The translations under genes were made by a program, and so were the position numbers. This document shows, piece by piece, positions 14,680 through 21,820 of a stretch of 21,820 nt of DNA. The stretch spans positions 1 through 21,820 of the forward strand of contig CALDIF010000087.1 of NCBI GenBank assembly GCA_937901905.1, in the 5' to 3' direction. The first letter of the stretch is position 1; each line of letters opens with the position of its first letter. The notes beneath the pieces are model-generated. The model did not search any database. It had not been told where the DNA came from and was given only the letters and a program-made list of their open reading frames with translations. This stretch comes from an uncultured Porphyromonadaceae bacterium. GTDB taxonomy: Bacteria; Bacteroidota; Bacteroidia; Bacteroidales; Muribaculaceae.

Positions 14680-15857
14680 TGGGTCACGTGCACATCAAGT
14701 TGCGGGAATGGGAAATGTAATCCGCGAGCGGGGAATTGCTTATAAATCTGCTCGTTCACATTATACATCACCGCCCAGTAATCTGTCGTGAGTACCCACG
14801 CTCTGATAACGAGCGTGATGCCGCTGTCGTCAAGGCTCTCAAGGTTGACACTTGGCGAATAGTTCTTTTTGGGCATCAGAGCCTTGATTGCATCCTCGTT
14901 TGCCGACTTGAGTTGCTCACGTTTCGCACGGGTCATATGGAACAGGCGTCGCCACCACGATTGCTTGGGTTCTGCATTGTCGTCGGTGTTCTCCTCTATC
15001 GGTTTCTCCTCGTCGTCTTCAATGGCAAGGTGGGCAGTCTCGGTACTCTTCTTTACCACACGAGGGTCGGCATCGATAATCTCGAATGCCACCTTGCGAG
15101 CAAGGTCCACATCGTCCCCATAACTGATTGCAATTTGCCACTGACACCGACGATATTTCTCTGCCGAATAATTGTTGATTGTGCCGGTCGACAAACCGCC
15201 GTTGGGAATGATAATGCGCTCGTTGTTATAGTTGGTGATGACGGTGTGAAATATCTGTATCTCCTTGACGTGCCCTTTATAATTGCCAAACTCGATATAG
15301 TCGCCTATCTTGTACGGTTTAATAAGCAAGATGAGTACACCGCCGGCAAAATTTTGCAAGGTTCCGCTCAGTGCCATACCTATTGCAACACCTGCCGAAG
15401 CAAAGATAGCGATAAACGAACTCGTCTCGATGCCGAGAATGCCTATAACAACAATGATCAGCAAGAACATCATCGTTATCTTGATAAGACTCAACAAGAA
15501 CGTGATGAGCGAATGATCGAAATTTTTACGCACCATGATGGCACGCACTATCGAGTAAATCTTGTTGATAATGAATTTGCCGGCATAAAATAGCAAAATT
15601 GCGATTACGACACGCAACACAAAGCCTATAAATTGGCTCGAAAGTGAGGTTAGTATGCCCCCCCAATCAACGCTGCCTATACTACCGAGCATTTTGGAGC
15701 CGATTGAACCGGGATGCTCAATAATAGTTGTTGCCAATGAGTCGACCTGTGCCTTCATGGAGTCGGTCGCCTGCTGTAAATTATCGACAGCGGTACTGTC
15801 GGGTGCGGCTTTGATACCGAGCACTTCTAACTGTAAAAGTACGGTTGCCAAATTCAT
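14676..15857 (-). CDS. MscS-family mechanosensitive ion channel
   Basis: The 393-residue protein has membrane segments at about 73-95 and 115-140 and the pore-lining TM3 at about 147-179, containing the small-residue pattern ASAGVAIGMALSGTLQNFAGG. The conserved IKPYKIGDYIEFGNYKGHVKEI beta-domain entry and the C-terminal FPFPQLDVHV follow. It should open under membrane tension and release solutes during osmotic downshock. Two features are odd. An N-terminal stretch of about 70 residues precedes TM1, and a charged insertion (about 268-335) that is acidic and then basic, with WWRRLFHMTRAKR, splits the cytoplasmic alpha/beta domain. It lies 71 bases after the peptidase gene and overlaps the TPR gene by four bases. 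Confidence 0.95.
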   Translation of the reverse strand: MNLATVLLQLEVLGIKAAPDSTAVDNLQQATDSMKAQVDSLATTIIEHPGSIGSKMLGSIGSVDWGGILTSLSSQFIGFVLRVVIAILLFYAGKFIINKIYSIVRAIMVRKNFDHSLITFLLSLIKITMMFLLIIVVIGILGIETSSFIAIFASAGVAIGMALSGTLQNFAGGVLILLIKPYKIGDYIEFGNYKGHVKEIQIFHTVITNYNNERIIIPNGGLSTGTINNYSAEKYRRCQWQIAISYGDDVDLARKVAFEIIDADPRVVKKSTETAHLAIEDDEEKPIEENTDDNAEPKQSWWRRLFHMTRAKREQLKSANEDAIKALMPKKNYSPSVNLESLDDSGITLVIRAWVLTTDYWAVMYNVNEQIYKQFPARGLHFPFPQLDVHVTQ

Positions 15858-15928
15858 CTTATTGATGGATTAGTATTGTAAAAAGAATGTTGTTTCAATT
15901 AACGATTATCGCGACACTCTTGACGAGT

Positions 15929-18085
15929 TCATTGTTTCAATTTACGGTCAAGGAACTGCATCACGCGCCTATATAAGGTCAAGCGAATGTCACAACCGTT
16001 GATACTGTGGTTCATGTTGGGATATATCATCAATTCAAAGTCCCTGCCGTTATCGTTGAGGCACGAGATATATTCCATTTCATTGACAATCTGTACATTA
16101 TCATCGGCACTACCGAAGATGAGCATCAGGTCACCATGCAAGTTATCGACCAGAGTCAGCGGACTGCGATCATAACCCTCGACATTGTCTTCGGGCAAGC
16201 CCATAAATCGCTCGGTATAAATGGTGTCATAATAACGCCATGAGGTCACCGGGGCGATTGACACGCCGGCACAATACGGGCTGTCGTCACCCTGTGACAT
16301 GGCCATCAATGCTTCAAATCCGCCGTAACTCCACCCGTAAATGGCTATATGCCCGGCATCTGCCCACGGTTGACGAGCCACAAAACGTGCTGCCGAGATT
16401 TGATCCTCGGTTTCCAACAGTCCTATGTTGCGGTACACCACCGACCGCCATGCCACACCTCGACCACCGGTGCCACGAGGGTCAACACACACCACGACAT
16501 AACCGTTCATGGCTGCATAGTTTTCCCAATCAACAACCCAACGGTTGTACACCTCTTGCGAGCCCGGACCGCTATACTGCGACATGATAACCGGATAACG
16601 TAGCGAAGCATCAAAGTCAACAGGCTTGATAATATAGGCATTGAGTGTGTCATCACGCTCGGTTACCATCTCGAAGAATTCGCGATGTGGCACTTCGACA
16701 TAACGCATGGCATAGCCGAGGTTATCCTCAACCACTCTCACGAGTTTCCCCTTGCCGTCGCGCACGGTGTACACGTCGGGCGTTGTTGCATCACTCACAC
16801 GCTCAATGTAACGAGAATAGTCGGCACTGAACATCGCGCTTGCCCACCGCCCTCGCTCACTGAGTAATGTTTCACGTCCGCGACGATTGACACTTGCCAC
16901 AACACGGTTGAGCGGTCCGTCGGTGCGTTGGTACAAGAAACGTCCGCCACGCTTGTCATATCCGTAGAATGCTGTCACCTCTTCGCCTCGTGGTGACAAG
17001 GGCACGACGGAACTGCCATCACCGGTGATACAATAAAGGCGAGCATAACCGTCGCGGTCACTTGTCAGCACCATGCAGTCGTCATAATAATGAGGACCGC
17101 CCGCCAAACTCGTCAGCAGCCATGTTGCACTCTCCTGCTCATACACGCGACTACAATCGCCTGAAGACACATCAACAGCATACATGAACCACCTGTTTTG
17201 CAAGCGATTAAGGGTACTCACCATCAAGCGACCGTCGGGGGCAAATTCCAATTGAGGAATGTAGCCGTCATCGTCAAGGGGGACATCAAGGACGGTCGAC
17301 TCTCCGGTTGCACAATTCCACGCATGTAGCGAGACAGTGGCATTTACCTCACCGGCAACAGGATATTTGAAGTCATATCTACCGGGATACAACGCGTATT
17401 CATCATGTCGGTCACATGCTCCCTTGTAGAGAGTAACCCACGTCATCGGCACCGCTGCCTCATTCCAACGCACATAAGCCAACGTGTTGCCATCGGGGCT
17501 CCAACGCAATGATGTCAACAATCCGAACTCCTCTTGATATACCCAATCGGGAACTCCATTAGTAACGAGCGTAGGAGCACCGTCGGTCGTCACTGTCGTG
17601 ACATCATCGGAGCCGAGGTCGCGAACCATCACGTTGCAATCGACCACGTACGCCACACGGCTACCGTCGGGCGACAAGGTGGCAATTTCTTGTTTAATAT
17701 CACCCAACGAGTGTAACTTAAGGTCGGTCAAATCGAGTACATAGTAATGAGCCTTGAACGAATTGCGATATATAGGCTCGCTGTCGCTCCACAACAACAC
17801 TTTATTGCCGTCATCGCCCACGCGATACCCATCAAACCACTTTTCGGACAGCCCCATTTCACGAGAATTCATCACCGTTGCTACGATGTCACCGGTGAAG
17901 TAGTCAACACGGTCAATGCGACTGCCGTCATCGCTCATCACATAGTAGGACTTGCCGTCGGCAGCCGGTGTGACCTCACCGACATTTGTGGGGAAACGCG
18001 AACCTAAAGTAAAATCTTCGAGCGTCAATGCCCCGGTTGCCAACATCGTCGATGAAAGCGCTATCGTGCAAATCAATCGGGTCAT
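15929..18085 (-). CDS. Dipeptidyl peptidase IV-like serine peptidase (family S9B)
   Basis: The 718-residue exported enzyme starts with a signal peptide (MTRLICTIALSSTMLATGALT). The N-terminal beta-propeller includes DWVYQEEF, which carries the Glu-Glu pair that holds the substrate's free amino end in DPP4. The C-terminal alpha/beta hydrolase has the catalytic triad Ser586 (GWSYGG), Asp661 (GSADDNV) and His693 (NMNHSI). It should remove dipeptides with Pro (or Ala) at position 2 in the periplasm, helping peptide utilisation. Its ATG overlaps the bcp stop (ATGA), so it is co-translated with a peroxiredoxin and downstream of an amino-acid-type symporter. That context fits peptide or amino-acid uptake. 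Family assignment is firm; exact specificity is inferred. Confidence 0.95.
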   Translation of the reverse strand: MTRLICTIALSSTMLATGALTLEDFTLGSRFPTNVGEVTPAADGKSYYVMSDDGSRIDRVDYFTGDIVATVMNSREMGLSEKWFDGYRVGDDGNKVLLWSDSEPIYRNSFKAHYYVLDLTDLKLHSLGDIKQEIATLSPDGSRVAYVVDCNVMVRDLGSDDVTTVTTDGAPTLVTNGVPDWVYQEEFGLLTSLRWSPDGNTLAYVRWNEAAVPMTWVTLYKGACDRHDEYALYPGRYDFKYPVAGEVNATVSLHAWNCATGESTVLDVPLDDDGYIPQLEFAPDGRLMVSTLNRLQNRWFMYAVDVSSGDCSRVYEQESATWLLTSLAGGPHYYDDCMVLTSDRDGYARLYCITGDGSSVVPLSPRGEEVTAFYGYDKRGGRFLYQRTDGPLNRVVASVNRRGRETLLSERGRWASAMFSADYSRYIERVSDATTPDVYTVRDGKGKLVRVVEDNLGYAMRYVEVPHREFFEMVTERDDTLNAYIIKPVDFDASLRYPVIMSQYSGPGSQEVYNRWVVDWENYAAMNGYVVVCVDPRGTGGRGVAWRSVVYRNIGLLETEDQISAARFVARQPWADAGHIAIYGWSYGGFEALMAMSQGDDSPYCAGVSIAPVTSWRYYDTIYTERFMGLPEDNVEGYDRSPLTLVDNLHGDLMLIFGSADDNVQIVNEMEYISCLNDNGRDFELMIYPNMNHSINGCDIRLTLYRRVMQFLDRKLKQ

Positions 18086-18540
18086 TTCACGGCAACCAAG
18101 TCAAGGATTTGGCGAGCACTATCCTTGGTATTCACTTTCTCTATGATATGCGTGACAACACCCTGCTCGTCAATGATAAAAGTGGTGCGCACTGTACCCA
18201 TGTAAACGCGTCCTGCCATCTTTTTTTCGCGCCATACTCCGAATGCCTTGTTCAACGATGAGTCCACATCGGCAATCAAAGGGAACGGCAGAGAATATTT
18301 CTCGGCAAATCGGGTATGCGAGGCAGCACTGTCTTTACTCACCCCCAACAATGCAAATCCCGCCGCTTGCAACCGTCCGTAGCCTTCGGCAAGGCTACAC
18401 GCCTCGGCAGTACAGCCCGGAGTATTGTCCTTGGGATAGAAATAAATTATCAACTTGCGACCGATAAAATCGCTCGCCTTAATCTCGTTGCCGGCAGCGT
18501 CCATGCCGAGCACTTCGGGAATTTTATCTCCTACTTTCAT
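18082..18540 (-). CDS. bcp: Thiol peroxidase Bcp (peroxiredoxin)
   Basis: The 152-residue product is a BCP/PrxQ-type peroxiredoxin. The peroxidatic Cys43 stands in FYPKDNTPGCTAEAC, with Cys48 five residues on as the usual resolving cysteine of this subgroup, and Arg118 lies in the conserved TVRTTFIID segment. It reduces hydrogen and organic peroxides with thioredoxin in the cytoplasm. The chosen ATG (MKVGDKIPE) is the family start; the upstream in-frame codons lie inside the symporter gene. It overlaps the end of that gene by 17 bases and the peptidase gene by four, so all three are in one transcript. Confidence 0.97.
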   Translation of the reverse strand: MKVGDKIPEVLGMDAAGNEIKASDFIGRKLIIYFYPKDNTPGCTAEACSLAEGYGRLQAAGFALLGVSKDSAASHTRFAEKYSLPFPLIADVDSSLNKAFGVWREKKMAGRVYMGTVRTTFIIDEQGVVTHIIEKVNTKDSARQILDLVAVK

Positions 18541-19726
18541 TATCTGATAATATTTGGTTTTTATTGGAAATAAGATTGACAACAAGTGCAATAGCACCGT
18601 CGCCGGTCACGTTACATGCGGTACCGAAACTATCCATCGCGATATACAATGCTATCATCAAGGCTTGACGGTCGGCATCAAATCCCAAAATCGAAGCCAA
18701 CACACCCAATGCCGCCATGATAGCACCACCCGGAACACCCGGTGCCGCCACCATCATCACAGCGAGCATCATCACGAACCCCACCATTGTCCACGCGTCT
18801 ATGGGCATTCCCTGCATGAGCATCAGTGCCACGGCACATGCGGTAATTTTCATCGCGCTGCCACTGAGGTGTATCGTGGCACATAAAGGAATGACGAAGT
18901 CAGCGACCTCGGCACTCACCCCGTTACGTCGCGCACACTGCAGCGTGACCGGTATCGTGGCAGCACTGCTGCTCGTTCCGAGAGCCGTGGCATAAGCAGG
19001 CAACATCGTCGCCAAAGCCTTGAGGGGATTACGATGCACTACAACCCCGGCAATACAATACTGCGCAAGGAGCAACACAACGTGCATCACGAAGATCACA
19101 CCGATAATTGCGATAAACACATTTATCACGTGCCACGCCTGCCCCGTGTATGCCATTTCCATGAATATACCCATGATGTACAACGGCAGCAACGGCACCA
19201 ACGCCACTGAGATAGTCTTGGCAATGATATCGCGTAATTCGTCCAAACCTCGCTTGAGACTTTGAGAATTGAATGCAGCCATACCGAGCCCTAAGGTAAA
19301 CGATAGTATCAGCACACTCATCACGTCGGCAAGGGGCGGAATGGCGATAGTAAAATATGGCTCGACCTTGACCGCGCCGTCAATCACTTGACCGGCACTC
19401 TCGGCATCTATCAAGTGGGGAAACACTGTCGCGCTTGTCAGCCATGAGAACAAGCCGCTTGCCACGCTACTGCAGTAGGCAATACCGGCCGTTATCAGTA
19501 ACAGGCGTCCCGCGTCTTTGCCTATGCTCGCAATGGCAGGTGTGACCAAGCCGAAAATAATCAGCGGTATCAAGAAACCGAGGAAGTTGCCGAACACCGC
19601 ATTAAACGTCGACATCACGCGCACCACGGATAGGGGCATACACAATCCTCCCACGATGCCGAGGATAATGCCGGCAATAACGCGAGGTAACAAGCCCAAA
19701 CTCTTTATTCTCTCAAACAGTCTCAT
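18524..19726 (-). CDS. Sodium:solute symporter of the DAACS (glutamate/dicarboxylate) family
   Basis: This 400-residue membrane protein shows the DAACS hallmarks: the HP1 serine motif GTSSSAATIP (250-259), the TM7 region PLCATIHLSGSAM and the TM8 region YIAMDSFGTACNVTGDG (361-377). Compared with GltPh, the TM8 Asp (365), Asn (372) and Asp (376) are kept, but the Arg that binds the acidic side chain is Gly368, and the NMDGT motif is HLSGS (286-290). Loss of that Arg argues against aspartate or glutamate and for a neutral or other substrate; the changed TM7 motif may alter ion coupling. It is the first gene of an operon with bcp and a peptidase, with a promoter a few bases upstream. Confidence 0.93.
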   Translation of the reverse strand: MRLFERIKSLGLLPRVIAGIILGIVGGLCMPLSVVRVMSTFNAVFGNFLGFLIPLIIFGLVTPAIASIGKDAGRLLLITAGIAYCSSVASGLFSWLTSATVFPHLIDAESAGQVIDGAVKVEPYFTIAIPPLADVMSVLILSFTLGLGMAAFNSQSLKRGLDELRDIIAKTISVALVPLLPLYIMGIFMEMAYTGQAWHVINVFIAIIGVIFVMHVVLLLAQYCIAGVVVHRNPLKALATMLPAYATALGTSSSAATIPVTLQCARRNGVSAEVADFVIPLCATIHLSGSAMKITACAVALMLMQGMPIDAWTMVGFVMMLAVMMVAAPGVPGGAIMAALGVLASILGFDADRQALMIALYIAMDSFGTACNVTGDGAIALVVNLISNKNQILSDNESRR

Positions 19727-19736
19727 AACAAAACCA

Positions 19737-19768
19737 CAAAGTTAGTAAAAGCCGAGAGAAATACCAAA
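19737..19768 (-). promoter_or_regulatory. Promoter of the symporter operon with palindromic operator-like site
   Basis: Minus-strand TTTG (19768-19765), 20 bases, and TAACTTTG (19744-19737) fit the Bacteroidetes consensus. The start codon is about 11 bases downstream. A perfect 14-base palindrome CAAAATCGATTTTG (19765-19778) covers the -33 element and could bind a dimeric regulator. Confidence 0.8.
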
Positions 19769-20010
19769 ATCGATTTTGAGTTTTCGTTTTTTTCGATTTT
19801 GTTTTCGTTTTGTTCGTTTTTTCGAGTTCTCGAAAATCGACAAAAATTCTCACGTCTATCTTTCCTCACGTACAATAGCGTAAAACGCTCGTAAATCTTC
19901 GTCAATCTGTAAACCACTGTAACAAATTTCTGTAAACCTCTGTAGTTTGATTAACATTGTTAGTTTCCGTTTTGTCCTCCTACTGCTGATGGATAAATAA
20001 AAAGTTAGAT
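19769..20010. other. Divergent intergenic region with T tracts, palindromes and short repeats
   Basis: This gene-free stretch lies between two divergent promoters. From 19770 to 19826 it is built of TTTTCG and CGATTTTG-like words. A palindrome with 8-base arms ttttcgag/ctcgaaaa sits at 19819-19836. Between 19880 and 19944 the word gtaaa or a near match recurs roughly every 10-13 bases, including a direct repeat tctgtaaacc(a/t)ctgta at 19906-19921 and 19929-19944. No credible protein is encoded; a 64-residue frame here is low-complexity. Confidence 0.7.
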
Positions 20011-20041
20011 TTTGACGAAAACAGTAAAAGCATTACCTTTG
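20011..20041 (+). promoter_or_regulatory. Promoter of the flavoprotein gene
   Basis: TTTG (20011-20014), exactly 19 bases, then TACCTTTG (20034-20041) is a perfect Bacteroidetes promoter on the plus strand. The start codon of the reductase follows 30 bases later. Confidence 0.9.
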
Positions 20042-20071
20042 CATTGGATTTTCTAATGACTCTTTTAACTA

Positions 20072-20695
20072 ATGAACGTATTATTACTCAACGGAAGTCC
20101 TCATAATCAAGGTTGCACGGCGCGTGCTCTCCACGAGGTGGCGACAGTTCTCAACAACCACGGTATTGAGACCCGAACCATTAATGTAGGCATCAAGAAC
20201 ATACGCGGTTGTATAGGCTGTTTCAAATGCAAGGAAAAGGGACAGTGCGTGTTCGACGACCTCGTGAACGAGGTTGCACCACTATTCGAACAAGCCGACG
20301 GCATCGTGGTGGGTTCGCCCGTTTATTATGCTCACGCTAATGGCGGCTTGGTGGCATTCCTTGACCGATTATTCTTCAGCACATCGTTTAATAAAACCAT
20401 GAAAGTGGGTGCCGCTGTAGTATCATCACGTCGTGCCGGCAGCACATCGGCGTTGGACGAAATTCAAAAGCACTTCACCATTTGTGGTATGCCGGTGGTG
20501 TCGAGTACCTACTGGAACGAGGTGCATGGATACACCGCCGAAGATGTCGAGCACGACCTTGAGGGCATGCAAACCATGCGCAACCTCGGACGCAACATGG
20601 CATTCCTGCTGCAAAGCATAGCACTTGGCAAGCAACAAATCGGTATGCCCGAGATGGAATATGGTACGTTCACCGATTTCATGGACGGACTGTAA
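20072..20695 (+). CDS. Flavodoxin-fold NAD(P)H:FMN reductase / iron-sulfur flavoprotein-like
   Basis: The 207-residue protein begins MNVLLLNGSPHNQGCTARAL, the flavodoxin-like FMN phosphate-binding loop (GSP...G.T). Four cysteines follow at 47, 50, 53 and 59 (C-x2-C-x2-C-x5-C), the compact 4Fe-4S motif of iron-sulfur flavoproteins (Isf). GSPVYYAHANGG (about 81-92) is the second flavin-binding loop. It is a cytoplasmic redox protein that should move electrons between NAD(P)H or ferredoxin and an unknown acceptor. It has its own consensus promoter and is divergent from the symporter operon. An ordinary NADPH-dependent FMN reductase is the alternative name for the same family; the cluster is inferred from the cysteine spacing. 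Confidence 0.92.
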   Translation: MNVLLLNGSPHNQGCTARALHEVATVLNNHGIETRTINVGIKNIRGCIGCFKCKEKGQCVFDDLVNEVAPLFEQADGIVVGSPVYYAHANGGLVAFLDRLFFSTSFNKTMKVGAAVVSSRRAGSTSALDEIQKHFTICGMPVVSSTYWNEVHGYTAEDVEHDLEGMQTMRNLGRNMAFLLQSIALGKQQIGMPEMEYGTFTDFMDGL

Positions 20696-20733
20696 ACATC
20701 TAACCTGTCGGGATACACTGAATTCGAGTTGAA

Positions 20734-21102
20734 ATGGCTTTTGTACGGATTATACTACTCTTCGCGTTATTCGCCTGTTCCGATCTGCATGACATCGGCA
20801 CGAATGTCATCATGCCGGTAGCCGATGCTACACCGATGCCGAGTGCGACCTTGTGCACCGATAACGGCACGATGGAACTGAGTGCGCCGATGCAGGTCTA
20901 TATAATTGTTCCTCCGGCACAAGCGCGACAACTGAACAATCGCCATAACCGCCCATATACACAACCTGCAGCATCAATCGCACGACGAGTGCCCGCTATC
21001 TTTGATGCTTGTTATCAACCCTCTTTTTGCAGCAAGGCATTAGGCCGTTTGTCTTATTGTGGCATCTCCATTATTATCACAATGAGGCACATTATTCGTT
21101 AG
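20734..21102 (+). CDS. Possible small lipoprotein, hypothetical
   Basis: I do not recognise this 122-residue frame. It starts MAFVRIILLFALFACSDLHD, a short positive-hydrophobic leader ending LFAC, close to a lipobox, so an envelope lipoprotein is possible. The remainder is unremarkable, Ala/Pro-rich, with NNRHNRPYTQP and a cysteine-containing C-terminal part ending MRHIIR. It sits 38 bases after the reductase gene on the same strand, with no separate promoter seen. The frame could be chance; no opposing frame in the stretch is better. Confidence 0.42.
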   Translation: MAFVRIILLFALFACSDLHDIGTNVIMPVADATPMPSATLCTDNGTMELSAPMQVYIIVPPAQARQLNNRHNRPYTQPAASIARRVPAIFDACYQPSFCSKALGRLSYCGISIIITMRHIIR

Positions 21103-21194
21103 GGAACGTTGTTTTTATATCACTTCGCCGGCGATGTCACATTATCGACACCGCCCGTTATCGTGTATTATAAACAATTTAATCTAACGAATTT

Positions 21195-21593
21195 ATGCCA
21201 AGTTATAAACAACTCAACATGGCAACAGTTCTTGTTGACCATGAAGATATAATTGTGTCGAAAAAATTCTTCGGCATCATCACTCAACTCGTTTACCGTC
21301 CGACCGGGAGCAAGATTCGCGCTCGCCAAGTGTACTACGGACCGGAGTCGCTGACCGCCCTGAAGGTCATCGTTGAAAGCGAACCGAAGGCTTTGAGGAG
21401 CAAACTCGACACCTTCGGTTCTCAACAACAAGCCATCGGCAATGTGATGCTCGAAGCGTGCGTTTCGAGCGACGGCAACTTTGCTGCATTGCAAGTAATG
21501 CAATTCGCCGGATATGTATATCGCGCGACAACCGACATACGTTTCTTTACCGAAGAAGACGCGAGACTGATTATTAAAGCATTATCCTTGTAA
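21195..21593 (+). CDS. Hypothetical protein upstream of nhaD
   Basis: An unrecognised 132-residue protein, mixed alpha/beta in appearance, without signal peptide or membrane segment, so probably cytoplasmic. Notable stretches are IIVSKKFFGIITQLVYRP, KIRARQVYYGPESLTALKVI and the C-terminal FFTEEDARLIIKALSL. The start is the ATG at 21195; an internal ATG at 21219 (MATVLVDHED) is also possible. Its stop overlaps the start of the nhaD gene as TAATG, so the two are translationally coupled and may work together. No good promoter was found in the 92 bases upstream. I cannot assign a family. Confidence 0.75.
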   Translation: MPSYKQLNMATVLVDHEDIIVSKKFFGIITQLVYRPTGSKIRARQVYYGPESLTALKVIVESEPKALRSKLDTFGSQQQAIGNVMLEACVSSDGNFAALQVMQFAGYVYRATTDIRFFTEEDARLIIKALSL

Positions 21594-21820
21594 TGACACC
21601 ACTAACTCTGTGCATAGTCGCCACATTTGTCGGCGGCTATGCTTGCATTGCGCTTGAGAGCATTTTACGGGTCAACAAAGCCGCTATCGCGCTGATGATG
21701 ATGGTGGTATGCTGGACGCTATTTGCCATCAGCCCCGGGGAAAATGCCGGCAATAACGATATCGGACAAATTATCGAAACTTTCCTGGGAGAGACAGCCA
21801 CGACATTATTTTTCTTGATG
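21593..21820 (+). CDS. nhaD: NhaD-type Na+/H+ antiporter, N-terminal part (runs off the window)
   Basis: The frame is open from the ATG at 21593 to the window edge, giving 76 residues: MTPLTLCIVATFVGGYACIA at the start, then ALESILRVNKAAIALMMMVV, and ending FLGETATTLFFLM. The Y.CIALE....VNK pattern in the first membrane segments and the E-x-A-x-x-LFFLM motif match the N-terminus of the NhaD antiporter family (ion transporter superfamily), which expels Na+ (and Li+) in exchange for protons. It overlaps the stop of the preceding unknown gene (TAATG). The remaining, larger part of the gene lies beyond the window. Confidence 0.85.
   Translation, partial: MTPLTLCIVATFVGGYACIALESILRVNKAAIALMMMVVCWTLFAISPGENAGNNDIGQIIETFLGETATTLFFLM

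Noticed and set aside
19723..19917. 64-residue open frame upstream of the symporter
   Set aside because: Low-complexity Lys/Asn/Glu translation of a T-rich tract that contains a promoter; no sign of a real protein.
20974..21004. Promoter for the gene at 21195 (TATCTTTG at 20997)
   Set aside because: No TTTG lies 19-21 bases upstream and the leader would be nearly 190 bases long.

Overview
The window looks like chromosomal DNA of a Bacteroidales bacterium, plausibly the Muribaculaceae side of the order (the family guess is inference). Three things point there. The ribosomal cluster rpmB-rpmG is followed by the 50-residue DUF4295 gene. A gene joins an HU-CCDC81-type domain, a membrane segment and a SPOR domain. 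The promoters match the Bacteroidetes consensus TTTG-N19/20-TAnnTTTG. Almost every gene is on the minus strand; only the last 1.8 kb reads on the plus strand. No tRNA, rRNA, CRISPR array, insertion sequence or phage gene was seen.

Region 1 (about 9245 down to 123, minus strand) is the most unusual part. It is one tightly packed, apparently polycistronic module of eukaryotic-like phospho-signalling proteins. In transcription order it encodes a soluble FHA protein, a Ser/Thr kinase with a membrane segment and a periplasmic TPR-like tail, and a second, tail-anchored Ser/Thr kinase. These are followed by a PP2C phosphatase with a periplasmic coiled coil, an FHA protein with a membrane segment and a Thr/Pro/Lys-rich tail, a double-FHA protein with a membrane segment and a trypsin-like protease domain, and an exported WG-repeat protein. 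A promoter-like sequence precedes the module, a strong 14-bp-stem terminator ends it, and several genes overlap by 1-4 bases. The layout suggests a system that writes, reads and erases Thr phosphorylation in the cytoplasm and passes information to, or from, the periplasm through single-pass proteins, one of them a protease.

Region 2 (10202-9322) is the rpmB-rpmG-DUF4295 operon, with a consensus promoter, a structured 5' leader and a clear intrinsic terminator. Region 3 (13738-10233) holds the HU-CCDC81/SPOR gene with its own promoter. After it comes a two-gene unit: a LysM protein with a periplasmic-binding-protein-like domain, coupled by ATGA to a PorT-type outer-membrane beta-barrel. Region 4 (19768-13762) is a probable five-gene operon encoding a sodium:solute symporter, the peroxiredoxin Bcp, a dipeptidyl peptidase IV-like enzyme, an MscS channel and a secreted TPR protein; three of its junctions overlap.

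Region 5 (19769-20071) is a divergent intergenic region, rich in T tracts, palindromes and short repeats, lying between two good promoters. Region 6 (20072-21820, plus strand) holds an iron-sulfur-flavoprotein-like reductase, a doubtful small lipoprotein, an unrecognised 132-residue protein, and the first 76 codons of an NhaD-type Na+/H+ antiporter, which runs off the window.
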